This document shows, one piece after another, positions 1-10,380 of a DNA stretch of 64,000 nucleotides. Numbering within the stretch: position 1 is the first letter of the stretch; each line of letters starts with the position of its first letter. Source of the DNA: Massilia antarctica (GTDB lineage: Bacteria; Pseudomonadota; Gammaproteobacteria; Burkholderiales; Burkholderiaceae_D); contig NZ_CP065053.1 of NCBI RefSeq assembly GCF_015689335.1, positions 3,100,001 to 3,164,000 on the forward strand, read 5' to 3'. The notes under the pieces are model-generated. The model saw only the letters and a list, made by a program, of their open reading frames with translations. It made no database searches and had not been told where the DNA came from. The position numbers were made by a program, and so were the translations under genes.

Positions 1-105
1 CGCCGTTTTTTCCGCGCGCGGACGGCACGACCGCGCGCCAGGGAGGCGCCGGCCTGCAAGGTCGGACAGGATCAGGCATACTAACCGTCTTATCAACCTC
101 ATACC
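1..105. other. Intergenic leader before peroxiredoxin gene
   Basis: No gene is seen. The window opens with CGCCGTTTTTT, which may be the 3' arm and U-tract of a terminator for a gene lying upstream of the window. A weak -10-like CATACT lies at 77-82, with only a poor -35 match (CTGCAA, 54-59). The promoter reading is speculative. Confidence 0.3.
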
Positions 106-117
106 ATGGAGCCTCGA

Positions 118-624
118 ATGACTATTAAAATCGGCGACCGCCTGCCTGAAGGTACCCTCTCTGAATTCGTCGAGACCGAAACCGAAGGCTGCTCGCTCGG
201 CCCGAACACTTTCCAGGTAGCTGATCTGGTCAAGGGCAAGAAGATCGCGATCTTCGGCCTGCCGGGCGCCTACACCCCGACCTGCTCCGCACAGCACGTG
301 CCGGGCTACGTCAAGCTGGCCGACGAACTCAAAGCCAAGGGCGTCGATGAAATCTGGTGCATCTCGGTCAATGACGCTTTCGTCATGGGCGCCTGGGGCC
401 GCGACCAGAAAGCCACCGGCATCGTGCGCATGATGGCCGACGGTAACGCCGCCTACAGCAAGGCACTGGGCCTGGATGCGGACTTCTCCAAGTTCGGCAT
501 GGGCACGCGCTCGCAGCGCTACTCGCTGCTGGTCGACGACGGCGTCGTCAAGCAGCTCAACGTGGAGCAGGGCGGTGCGTTCGAAGTGTCGAATGCCGAA
601 ACCTTGCTCAAGCAAGTCGCTTAA
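118..624 (+). CDS. Peroxiredoxin, Prx5/AhpE-like (AhpC/TSA superfamily)
   Basis: A 168-residue cytoplasmic thiol peroxidase that reduces H2O2 and organic hydroperoxides. The peroxidatic cysteine sits in the Prx5-type motif PGAYTPTCSAQH (Cys56), followed by the family's GVDEIWCISVND strand. The start is placed at ATG 118 rather than the in-frame ATG at 106, because GGAG at 108-111 is a well-spaced ribosome binding site for 118 and the protein then begins MTIKIGDRLP as in the family. A strong terminator follows at 648-674. In Burkholderiales this gene commonly lies between the division cluster and lpxC, which matches the context here. The reductant (glutaredoxin or thioredoxin) cannot be read from sequence. 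Confidence 0.93.
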   Translation: MTIKIGDRLPEGTLSEFVETETEGCSLGPNTFQVADLVKGKKIAIFGLPGAYTPTCSAQHVPGYVKLADELKAKGVDEIWCISVNDAFVMGAWGRDQKATGIVRMMADGNAAYSKALGLDADFSKFGMGTRSQRYSLLVDDGVVKQLNVEQGGAFEVSNAETLLKQVA

Positions 625-647
625 AACCAACCCGTAACCATTTCCGC

Positions 648-674
648 AAAAACGGCGCCGCGGCGCCGTTTTTT
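648..674 (+). terminator. Intrinsic terminator after peroxiredoxin
   Basis: A perfect 20-bp palindrome (651-670, built from AACGGCGCCG and its complement) is followed by a run of T, 24 bases after the peroxiredoxin stop codon. Confidence 0.85.
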
Positions 675-682
675 ATATCGCC

Positions 683-1132
683 ATGCATATTCAAACCGAA
701 ACCCCGCGCCAGCCCGATATCATCGCCATGCTCGAACGGCTGGACGCGTATTGTGCCGATCTGTATCCCGCCGAGAGCAACCATTTGATGGAGGTCGACT
801 CGCTGACCCAATCCGATGTGGTGTTCCTGGTCGCGCGCGACCCTGACGGCCGCGCACTCGGCTGCGGCGCCTATGTCGACCGTGGCGGCTACGGCGAAGT
901 CAAACGCATGTATGTCGACCCGGCCTCGCGCGGCAAGGGCGTGGGCGGCAGGCTGCTGGCCGAGATCGCGCAGCGCGCCAGGGCAGCTGGCTTGCCGTCG
1001 CTGATGCTCGAAACCGGCATCAGCCAGCCCGAAGCCATCGGCTTGTATGAGCGCGACGGCTTTATCCGCTGCGCGCCGTTCGGCGACTATCAGCCCGATC
1101 CTCTGAGCCTGTTCATGGTCAAGCGCCTCTGA
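683..1132 (+). CDS. GNAT family N-acetyltransferase
   Basis: A 149-residue acetyl-CoA-dependent N-acetyltransferase of unknown acceptor. The acetyl-CoA pyrophosphate-binding motif A is seen as VKRMYVDPASRGKGVGGRLL (Q/RxxGxG/A type), followed by the usual helix and the LYERDGFIR segment. The start ATG lies only 9 bases after the U-tract of the preceding terminator and has no evident Shine-Dalgarno, so transcription probably starts inside the upstream terminator region or depends on read-through. Its stop overlaps the start of the EamA transporter (TGATG), so the two are likely translationally coupled. Substrate is not inferable. Confidence 0.88.
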   Translation: MHIQTETPRQPDIIAMLERLDAYCADLYPAESNHLMEVDSLTQSDVVFLVARDPDGRALGCGAYVDRGGYGEVKRMYVDPASRGKGVGGRLLAEIAQRARAAGLPSLMLETGISQPEAIGLYERDGFIRCAPFGDYQPDPLSLFMVKRL

Positions 1133-2010
1133 TGGCTGGCAAAGGCAACCTGCGCGCTATCTACGCGATGCTGATCGCGGTGGTCATGTTTTCGCTGATG
1201 GACACGGCGCTCAAGCTGCTGTCGGCGCATTATCCGGCGCTGCAGGTGGCTGCCATGCGCGGGCTGTCGTCGCTGCCGCTGGTGTTTGCCTATGTCGGCT
1301 GGCGCGGCGCGTTCGGCACGGCGCTGCAGGTGCGCTGGCCGATGCATCTGCTGCGCGCCGGCTTGAGCATCACGATGCTGGCCCTGTTTGCCTTCGGCCT
1401 GCGCAAGCTGTCGCTGGCCGAAGCGTATTCGATCTTCTTCATTGCCCCGGCCCTCATTACCGCGCTGTCGGTGGTGTTCCTGAAGGAGTCGGTCGACCTG
1501 GCGCGCTGGATCGCCATCGCAGTCGGCATGGGCGGGGTGCTGGTGGTGCTGCGCCCGAGCGGGACCGGCATGCTGACCCTGGGCGGGCTGGCGGTGCTGG
1601 GCGCGGCCACCTGCTACGCGGTGTCGGCGATTGCCTCGCGCCTCGTCGGGCGCACCGACCGCGCCGAGCACATGGTGTTGTGGCTGATGGTGTTCCTGGC
1701 CATCGGTGCGTCGGCCTTGGCCGCGCCCAACTGGGTGGCGCTGCGCGCCCAGGATTTCTGGCTGTTGTGCGGCCTGGCCCTGACGGGATTTTTGGGCCAG
1801 CTGGCGATCACCGAAGCGTTCAATTCGGGCGAGGCCTCGCGCGTGGCGCCGTTCGAGTATTCGGGGCTGGCCTGGGGCGTGGCGCTGGACTGGCTGCTGT
1901 GGCGTACCCTGCCCGACCGCTACACCCTGATCGGCGCGGCCATCATCATCGGCAGCGGCATCTATCTGGTGCGCCACGAGCGCGCGCATGCGCAGGCCGA
2001 GCACCCCTAG
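1132..2010 (+). CDS. DMT superfamily transporter, EamA family
   Basis: A 292-residue inner-membrane protein with ten predicted hydrophobic segments arranged as two EamA repeats (about residues 8-135 and 150-280). The family exports or imports small metabolites; no substrate can be assigned. It begins inside the stop codon of the acetyltransferase gene, forming a two-gene unit. It ends 43 bases before lpxC, whose putative -10 element lies in that short gap. Confidence 0.88.
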   Translation: MAGKGNLRAIYAMLIAVVMFSLMDTALKLLSAHYPALQVAAMRGLSSLPLVFAYVGWRGAFGTALQVRWPMHLLRAGLSITMLALFAFGLRKLSLAEAYSIFFIAPALITALSVVFLKESVDLARWIAIAVGMGGVLVVLRPSGTGMLTLGGLAVLGAATCYAVSAIASRLVGRTDRAEHMVLWLMVFLAIGASALAAPNWVALRAQDFWLLCGLALTGFLGQLAITEAFNSGEASRVAPFEYSGLAWGVALDWLLWRTLPDRYTLIGAAIIIGSGIYLVRHERAHAQAEHP

Positions 2011-2041
2011 ACGCCCGGCAGCGCTGACCCATCAAGTTCGC

Positions 2042-2047
2042 TATAAT
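2042..2047 (+). promoter_or_regulatory. lpxC -10 element (possible leaderless start)
   Basis: A perfect TATAAT is followed by six bases (CGCCGG) and then the lpxC ATG, so the expected transcription start coincides with the A of the start codon. There is no Shine-Dalgarno. The -35 region 17 bases upstream is poor (CAGCGC). Confidence 0.55.
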
Positions 2048-2053
2048 CGCCGG

Positions 2054-2989
2054 ATGTTAAAACAAAGAACCGTCAAACAACTGGTGCGCACCATCGGCGT
2101 GGGGCTGCACTCCGGGACCAAGGTCGAACTGACCCTGCGCCCGGCCGCGATCGATGTCGGCATCGTGTTTCGCCGCGTCGACCTCGACCCGGTGGTGGAG
2201 TTTCCCGCCAGCGCAGGCGTGGTGGGCGACACCCGCATGGCGTCGGTGCTGGTCAAGGACGATGCGCGCGTGTCGACGGTGGAGCACCTGATGTCGGCCT
2301 GCGCCGGGCTCGGGATCGACAATCTGTACGTGGACGTGTCGGCCGAAGAGATTCCGATCATGGACGGCTCGGCCTCGTCGTTTGTCTTTTTGCTGCAACA
2401 GGCGGGTGTGCAGGAGCAGGGCGCGGCGAAAAAATTCATCCGCGTGCTGAAAGACGTGGAGGTACGCCAGGGCAGCGGCGCCAACGAAAAATGGGCGCGC
2501 CTGACCCCGTACGACGGTTTCAAGCTCGATTTTTTCATTGAATTCAACCATCCGGCGGTCGACGGCACGACCCAGCGCGCGTTTGTCGACTTCGGCGACG
2601 TCTCGTACGTGCACGACGTGGCCCGCGCGCGCACCTTCGGCTTCATGCAGGATGTGGAAAGCCTGCGCGGCATGGGCCTGGCGCGCGGCGGGTCGCTCGA
2701 AAACGCGATCGTGATGGACGAGTACCGCATCCTCAATTCGGATGGCCTGCGCTACGACGACGAGTTCGTGCGCCACAAGATCCTCGACGCGATCGGCGAC
2801 TTGTACCTGGTCGGGCACCCGCTGCTGGCCGGCTACGAGGCGCACAAGTCGGGCCATGCGCTCAACAACCTGCTGCTGCTTGAATTGCTCAAGCATCCGG
2901 ATGCCTACGAAATCGTGGCGTTCGAGACGCCCGGCAGTGCGCCGCCCTCGTATGTGCGCCAGATGGCGCGCGAGTGGGCGCTGACCTGA
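2054..2989 (+). CDS. lpxC: UDP-3-O-acyl-N-acetylglucosamine deacetylase LpxC
   Basis: A 311-residue cytoplasmic zinc amidase catalysing the committed step of lipid A synthesis. Visible family motifs are the N-terminal [12 protein letters not shown], the zinc ligand in STVEHLMSA (His78), the zinc His and catalytic Asp region [15 protein letters not shown], and the C-terminal [11 protein letters not shown] 2054 is chosen over an upstream in-frame start at 1988, because the protein then begins [15 protein letters not shown] as in the family and because 1988 lies inside the upstream gene. The start appears leaderless (see the -10 entry). A dispersed repeat pair follows the gene. Confidence 0.97.
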   Translation: MLKQRTVKQLVRTIGVGLHSGTKVELTLRPAAIDVGIVFRRVDLDPVVEFPASAGVVGDTRMASVLVKDDARVSTVEHLMSACAGLGIDNLYVDVSAEEIPIMDGSASSFVFLLQQAGVQEQGAAKKFIRVLKDVEVRQGSGANEKWARLTPYDGFKLDFFIEFNHPAVDGTTQRAFVDFGDVSYVHDVARARTFGFMQDVESLRGMGLARGGSLENAIVMDEYRILNSDGLRYDDEFVRHKILDAIGDLYLVGHPLLAGYEAHKSGHALNNLLLLELLKHPDAYEIVAFETPGSAPPSYVRQMAREWALT

Positions 2990-3013
2990 AAACCGAGTGA
3001 GCGCTTACCTGAA

Positions 3014-3118
3014 AACCGTCGTCCCCGCGCCAAGGCGGCCCTCGCCGGGGATCCAAGTTTTCAGCAGCCGCTTGCTACGCATCGAACTTGGGCCCCCGCC
3101 TGCGCGGGGGCGACGGTT
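3014..3118. repeat. Dispersed palindromic repeat, inverted pair
   Basis: Two copies of a repeat family in opposite orientation, at 3014-3059 and 3085-3118. Each copy begins AACCGTCG, has a CCCCGC/GCGGGG stem, and ends CCAAGTT. Related copies lie at 16727-16830, 33915-34001 and 43851-43883. The pair sits between the convergent lpxC and dciA genes and could fold as a large hairpin. Confidence 0.85.
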
Positions 3119-3169
3119 TCGGGGCTGGTGGCCGCTCTGTTAAACGCACCGTCTTAAATCCATCGTCGC

Positions 3170-3634
3170 CTAGCGCTGGCGCGCCGCCATCGCCTTGACG
3201 GCGGCGATCAGGGTGGCGTTGGCCTTTGTCTTGGGCAGGGCGTCGCCCAGCGCCTCGAACGCCGAGCGCGCCGTGCCGGGCAAAATCAGCTGATGCGTGT
3301 GCACCACCGGCGCGATACTGCGCGTGACCTGCACTTTCAATTTGATCTCGTCGATATGCCAGCCGCGCTTTTGCAGGGCGCCCTGCAGCTTGGGCAGTTG
3401 CTGTTTGAGCTTGGCCGCGACGGCCGAACTGGGCACGGCCAGCACCAGGCGCGCGTCTTCGAACGAGAGCACGTCGCAGTTGCCGAACATCGGCGGCAGC
3501 GCCTTGGCGCAGTCGCTCTGCAGGCTGGCCATGCGCATCGCCGTCGGCAGCAGGGCCGCCATCTTGTCGTTACGCTTGAGAAAATCGGTAGCGACGATCG
3601 AGGTGCGGCGCGTCTTGGTTCCGTAGATATGCAT
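3170..3634 (-). CDS. DciA-like (DUF721) protein, putative helicase loader
   Basis: A 154-residue protein with a DUF721/DciA domain. It begins MHIYGTKTRRTSIVATDFLK, and the RLVLAVPSSAVAAKLKQQLP segment fits the conserved beta-alpha core. DciA is the ancestral loader of the replicative helicase DnaB in bacteria lacking DnaC/DnaI homologues. Position between lpxC and secA is typical in Burkholderiales. An earlier in-frame ATG at 3646 would add four residues; neither start has a clear ribosome binding site. The exact role in this organism is inferred from family and synteny. Confidence 0.8.
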   Translation of the reverse strand: MHIYGTKTRRTSIVATDFLKRNDKMAALLPTAMRMASLQSDCAKALPPMFGNCDVLSFEDARLVLAVPSSAVAAKLKQQLPKLQGALQKRGWHIDEIKLKVQVTRSIAPVVHTHQLILPGTARSAFEALGDALPKTKANATLIAAVKAMAARQR

Positions 3635-3794
3635 AAGCCGCAACATAGCACAGCGCGCGGCGCCCCGCCAGATCGCCTTGCCGGAGTCATTTTATTAACT
3701 TTGTTTTGCCCTTGCCTCTTGAGTTCCGGGCCAATATCCCCAAGTGTGGCGAGATCGCATGATAAAATCACAGTCTTTTTGCCATAGTCGGCCG

Positions 3795-3819
3795 TTGGGT
3801 GATATGTTTTTGCTATCAT
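3795..3819 (+). promoter_or_regulatory. Candidate secA promoter
   Basis: An extended -10 element, TGCTATCAT (3811-3819), lies 40 bases before the secA ATG. The -35 region is weak; TTGGGT at 3795-3800 is too close for a canonical spacer. The rest of the 3635-3859 gap shows no gene. Confidence 0.4.
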
Positions 3820-3859
3820 TACGGCTTCTTTTTGCGGCGCCTTTTTCAAGAATTCAAGC

Positions 3860-6607
<2,748 letters not shown>

Positions 6608-6626
6608 AGCGCCCGGCATGACCAAC

Positions 6627-6664
6627 AAGGGAGGCAGAACGTGATGTTCCGCCTCCCTTTTTTT
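6627..6664 (+). terminator. Intrinsic terminator of secA
   Basis: The stem AAGGGAGGC...GCCTCCCTT is extended inward by GAAC/GTTC pairing and followed by seven T residues, 20 bases after the secA stop. Confidence 0.9.
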
Positions 6665-6712
6665 ACGGCCATGCGCATCAGATTACATCGCTATCCATTC
6701 AAGGAGCCTCTC

Positions 6713-7720
6713 ATGCCCCATCCGCTCCACCGCAGCGCCCTGACGGCGTGTGCGCTCGCACTCATTCTGTTCGCGCCGCTGGCGCAGGCGGGAAAATACG
6801 ACGCCGACCGCCCCGGCGGCGCCGATCATCCGCTGCTGTCGCGTTACGCCGGTTCCACCTTGTACCTGCATGGCGAAGAAAACTACGCCAGTGCGCGCAC
6901 GCTCGTTGCCGGTAAAAACGGCCCGGTCGAGAAGACGGTCGAAGGCAAGATCTCGAACCGGCTCTATTTCGGACCGAAGGGACGCGGCTCGCTGGAGATC
7001 TTCCGCAATTACCAGGCCGCGTTGCGCGGCGCCGGCTTCGACACCCTGTACGAATGCGAGGCGGCCCAGTGCGAGAAAGACCGCACCCAGTCGAAGATCG
7101 TGCGCTGGGCGCAAGGCGCGCAATGGGTCGACAATGGCCAGAGCGATGCCTATGTGATCCGCCTGTTCGAATACAAGCCGGGCTTCCACTACATCCACGC
7201 GCGCAAGCAAGCCCAGGCGGGCGCGGTGGACGTGCAGATTGCGTTGCGCACCGGCGAGGAGAGCGACGCCAACGTCCAGGGCCGCGCGCAGCAGTTCATG
7301 CAGGTGATCGAGGCTGCCGGGGTAGAGCAGGGCAATGTGACGGTCGACGCCAGCGCCATTGGTGCCGCGCTCAGGAAGGATGGCCGCATCGCCCTGTACG
7401 GCATTCTGTTCGATACCAACAAGGCGGTGATCAAGCCGGAATCGAAGGACACGCTCGAACAGATGGCCAGGTCGCTCAAGAACGACCCTGGCGTGAACGT
7501 GTTCATCGTCGGGCACACGGACAACCAGGGCGCGGTCGATGCCAACCTTGCACTGTCGCGCAAGCGCGCGCAGGCGGTGGTCGATGCCCTCGGCACGCAG
7601 TACGGGATCGCGCCAGCGCGCATGCAGGCGCATGGCGTGGCCAACCTGGCGCCGGCGGCGAACAATGCCGACGACAGCGGGCGTGCGCGTAACCGCCGCG
7701 TTGAAATGGTGGTGCGTTGA
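6713..7720 (+). CDS. OmpA family protein with DUF4892-like N-terminal domain
   Basis: A 335-residue secreted or outer-membrane-associated protein. A signal peptide (MPHPLHRSALTACALALILFAPLAQA) is followed by a DUF4892-like region (about 30-200) and a C-terminal OmpA/MotB peptidoglycan-binding domain (about 225-335) with FDTNKAVIKPES, VGHTDNQG and RNRRVEM. The start at 6713 is set by AAGGAG at 6701-6705; an in-frame ATG at 6641 lies in the secA terminator. Its stop overlaps the next start, so both genes form one unit. A role in envelope integrity is inferred from the domain. Confidence 0.85.
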   Translation: MPHPLHRSALTACALALILFAPLAQAGKYDADRPGGADHPLLSRYAGSTLYLHGEENYASARTLVAGKNGPVEKTVEGKISNRLYFGPKGRGSLEIFRNYQAALRGAGFDTLYECEAAQCEKDRTQSKIVRWAQGAQWVDNGQSDAYVIRLFEYKPGFHYIHARKQAQAGAVDVQIALRTGEESDANVQGRAQQFMQVIEAAGVEQGNVTVDASAIGAALRKDGRIALYGILFDTNKAVIKPESKDTLEQMARSLKNDPGVNVFIVGHTDNQGAVDANLALSRKRAQAVVDALGTQYGIAPARMQAHGVANLAPAANNADDSGRARNRRVEMVVR

Positions 7721-8496
7721 TGCGCATCCCATTGACGTTATTGGGCGCCCTGCTGGCCGGTGGCGCCGCCGCCGCCCCGGCGCTCGAGCAAATCCTGCCG
7801 CCGGCCGGCTTGTACCGGCTCGATTCGGCATCGACCAGCAGCATCCCGGCGCCCGCGCCGGCCAACCGGGTCGACACGCGGGTCGATGGCGCGAACGGCG
7901 ACATCGTGCGGCGCGAGCGCGTCGCCGGGGCCGACTCGGGCGAGCAGGTGTTTGAAGGCAAAGGGCCGGTCACGCACTGCATCCGGCCGCGCCGCATCGC
8001 GGACGCGCTGTATTCGTCGGCGGTGGCGCTGGCGTCCTGCCCGGACCAGTCCAGCGAGGTCGGCGCGGATGGGGTGGTGGTGCATACGGCGAACTGTCCG
8101 GCGTCGGTGGTCACCTTGACCATCCGCCGCATCGACAAGCTGACCTGGGAATACGATACCGTCAGCGCCACCCGCACCGGCGACCCCGCTGCGGACCTGG
8201 CATGGATGCGTCCCGTGCTGGAGCGCGAAGCGGCCGAAGGCAAGACGCCGCAGGCGCGCGCCAAGGCGGCGCAGCAGCTGCTTGACCTGCCGCGCCTGCA
8301 GCGCGAACTGGCGGAGAAACAGGTGGCGGTCAACGTGCAGTACGCAAAGGCGCTGCGCGAAGCGAAAACGCCCGACGCCGCGGCCGCAGTGCGCGCGACG
8401 ATGGTGCAGTCGGGCAAAGCGGTGGCCACGCAGGCGCGCCAGCGGGTGCGCTGGACCCGCATCGGCAACAGCTGTGCCGTGGGCGCGGGCGGGTAA
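7720..8496 (+). CDS. Secreted protein of unknown function (possibly DUF3617-like)
   Basis: A 258-residue protein with a short signal peptide (MRIPLTLLGALLAGGAAAA) and a cysteine-containing central region (THCIRP, ASCPDQS, TANCPAS), reminiscent of DUF3617 periplasmic proteins, followed by an alanine-rich helical, possibly coiled-coil segment (about 165-230). ATG 7720 overlaps the OmpA stop codon (TGATG), indicating translational coupling and a likely shared envelope role. An in-frame TTG sits directly upstream. The DUF3617 link is a weak resemblance only. Confidence 0.65.
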   Translation: MRIPLTLLGALLAGGAAAAPALEQILPPAGLYRLDSASTSSIPAPAPANRVDTRVDGANGDIVRRERVAGADSGEQVFEGKGPVTHCIRPRRIADALYSSAVALASCPDQSSEVGADGVVVHTANCPASVVTLTIRRIDKLTWEYDTVSATRTGDPAADLAWMRPVLEREAAEGKTPQARAKAAQQLLDLPRLQRELAEKQVAVNVQYAKALREAKTPDAAAAVRATMVQSGKAVATQARQRVRWTRIGNSCAVGAGG

Positions 8497-8632
8497 CTGC
8501 AGGGGCCGTGTCGTGCCGGCGCCACGGTGGTGACATTGCTGATAGGTAAGAATGATTTCAGTTGATAACACGCAACAATAGCAAGGGCGCTTCCTGCAAT
8601 GGTTAGGTTTCATTGCCAACCAGGAGGACGTT

Positions 8633-8899
8633 ATGAAAGCCATTTTCGCCGCTGTCGCTGTCTCGGCATGCTTGCTGCTCGCGGTGCTCGGAGGCGTGGT
8701 CCCGTCGTCATCGCCACCGGCGGACCCGGGCGCGGACGTTCAGCGCAGCAGCCTGCAGTGTCCGGCTAACAGCAAGTTGGAAGGAAACCAGTGCACCTGC
8801 CCGGAAGCGACCAGCTGGACCGGGGCGCAATGCATGCAGGTGTGGTCCAGCTCAGGGCGCGCGATGGCTGCCGTGGCGCCGCCGCAGCCGCCGCGGTGA
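8633..8899 (+). CDS. Small secreted Cys-containing protein
   Basis: An 88-residue protein with an excellent ribosome binding site (AGGAGGA, 8622-8628). The N-terminus is a signal peptide or membrane anchor (AAVAVSACLLLAVLGGVV). The mature part has four closely spaced cysteines (SLQCPANSKLEGNQCTCPEA, then GAQC) and a Pro/Ala-rich tail. The Cys pattern suggests two disulfides, loosely EGF- or trypsin-inhibitor-like. No family was recognised. It is separated from the DUF945-like gene by a strong bidirectional hairpin. Confidence 0.65.
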   Translation: MKAIFAAVAVSACLLLAVLGGVVPSSSPPADPGADVQRSSLQCPANSKLEGNQCTCPEATSWTGAQCMQVWSSSGRAMAAVAPPQPPR

Positions 8900-8921
8900 T
8901 GGATTGAGAAGATGATGGGAG

Positions 8922-8951
8922 GGCGGCGGCCATCGGACGATGGCCGCCGCC
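8922..8951. terminator. Hairpin between convergent genes
   Basis: A perfect 14-bp stem with a 2-base loop (GGCGGCGGCCATCG and its complement) lies between the convergent genes ending at 8899 and 8965. It has no T-run, so it is a putative bidirectional terminator. Confidence 0.55.
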
Positions 8952-8964
8952 TGGTGCTTGCTGC

Positions 8965-10305
8965 TTACTTGGTGGCGCGGCGCTTGGCCGGCTTTTTGGC
9001 GCCGGCCGCCGGCTTCTGGCTGCCGGTCGGCAGGGCGACCGCCTTGCCGTTGACGGTCAGCTTGCCCGCCTTGAATTGAACGATCGATACCAGCACGCCG
9101 TCGTCCAGACGTGCGTAGCCGTCGGCCGTCGCCTTGTCCACCGCCATGTCGGACAGGCTCTTGGCGGTCGAGTCCAGCATCTCCGGCGTCGGCGTTTCGC
9201 CTTTCCGGGTCGCCTGCGCCTGCGTCACATTGCGTGCGATGGCGGTGATCAGCGCTACCGGCACGCGCATTTCAAAGCGTCCGTCCAGCTTTTTCATCAG
9301 GGCGTTGGTCGTCTTGAAATCCTTGTCGACCGTCGTGCCCAGGGCCAGGCTGCCCTTCATCAGCGCACGATGGCCGTGGTAGCCGGCGCTCATCTCGGTG
9401 ATCTCGACCGCCGTGCCGTGTGCCGCCATGCCCTTGACGAAGGCCTTGAGCTGCGGACCGATATCGTCCAGCTTCGGCTCGGCGCCCGGCTTGGTCGTCT
9501 TCTGGATAGCCTTGCTCAACTGCTCGAACGATGTCAGATCGAGCTTGTTCATCTTCAGCGACATGCGCAGGTCGTCGATCTTTTCATCCATGACCGTGAT
9601 CAGCTTGATGCTGAAATCGCTGCCGATGTCGTATTCCTTGCCATTCTCGGCCACTGAGGAGGTGCCCGACAAGCCTTCCATTTTCATGGCGACCGCTGGC
9701 TCCTTGCCGGTCACGTCGACCGATTTGACGTCCGCGCGCGCCGTGCCGAGCCACACATCGTCGCCGTTGCGGCGCTGGTTGCTCTCGACGGTCATGTCGT
9801 TGAAGACCACGTTGGCGGCCTTGGCATCGATGGTCAAGCGCGGCCAGCTGCCGGTGGCCGTCAGGGTGCGGCCGGCCTCGTCGGTCAGCAGATTCGCCTT
9901 GAGCGCGCTCCACGACCAGTTCAGCTCGTTCAAATCGGCGTAGCTGTGCGCCGGCACCGAGATATCGAAGGCGACCATGCCGGCCGCCGCAGGTGCGCGC
10001 GCCATGGTGTAGGGCCGTGCCGAGCCGAACACGGTTTTCAGCTTGGCGGCAGTCGGCGCCGAGAACTCGAATACCGCCAGCTTGTCGAAAATGGGAATCG
10101 GATTGCCCTTGGCCCAGGCGAAATTGCGTTCGAGTTCGGACGCCGCCGCCGCGACCGCGTCGCCCATGTTCGACTCGATCTTGGCCACCGGCGCCTTGGC
10201 GGGGACGGGACGTTGCGCGGCAAAAACGGGGAAGGAGGCCAGCAGGGCTGTGCAGAGGAGAAGTTTTTTCACGGGATTGATTGATAAATAGTTAATTTTT
10301 AACAT
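8965..10305 (-). CDS. DUF945-like periplasmic protein
   Basis: About 446 residues with an N-terminal signal sequence (VKKLLLCTALLASFPVFAA) and a long region like the E. coli YdgA (DUF945) family, including repeated beta-type segments and ...FEMRVPVALITAIARN.... The C-terminus is a lysine/alanine-rich tail (KPAAGAKKPAKRRATK). The start is uncertain: ATG 10305, GTG 10272 (just before the signal peptide) and an ATG further upstream are all possible, and none has a clear Shine-Dalgarno. Function is unknown. Confidence 0.7.
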   Translation of the reverse strand: MLKINYLSINPVKKLLLCTALLASFPVFAAQRPVPAKAPVAKIESNMGDAVAAAASELERNFAWAKGNPIPIFDKLAVFEFSAPTAAKLKTVFGSARPYTMARAPAAAGMVAFDISVPAHSYADLNELNWSWSALKANLLTDEAGRTLTATGSWPRLTIDAKAANVVFNDMTVESNQRRNGDDVWLGTARADVKSVDVTGKEPAVAMKMEGLSGTSSVAENGKEYDIGSDFSIKLITVMDEKIDDLRMSLKMNKLDLTSFEQLSKAIQKTTKPGAEPKLDDIGPQLKAFVKGMAAHGTAVEITEMSAGYHGHRALMKGSLALGTTVDKDFKTTNALMKKLDGRFEMRVPVALITAIARNVTQAQATRKGETPTPEMLDSTAKSLSDMAVDKATADGYARLDDGVLVSIVQFKAGKLTVNGKAVALPTGSQKPAAGAKKPAKRRATK

Positions 10306-10380
10306 TATCAAGCAAATGACTTTCCTTGTCATCAAGCATTTTTACGGTTGTGATTAAGCAACGAAATGCGGGGCCGGGCC

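Noticed and set aside
1..117. An additional gene upstream of the peroxiredoxin
   Set aside because: No open frame with a plausible start or family in this stretch; it is a leader and probably the end of a terminator.
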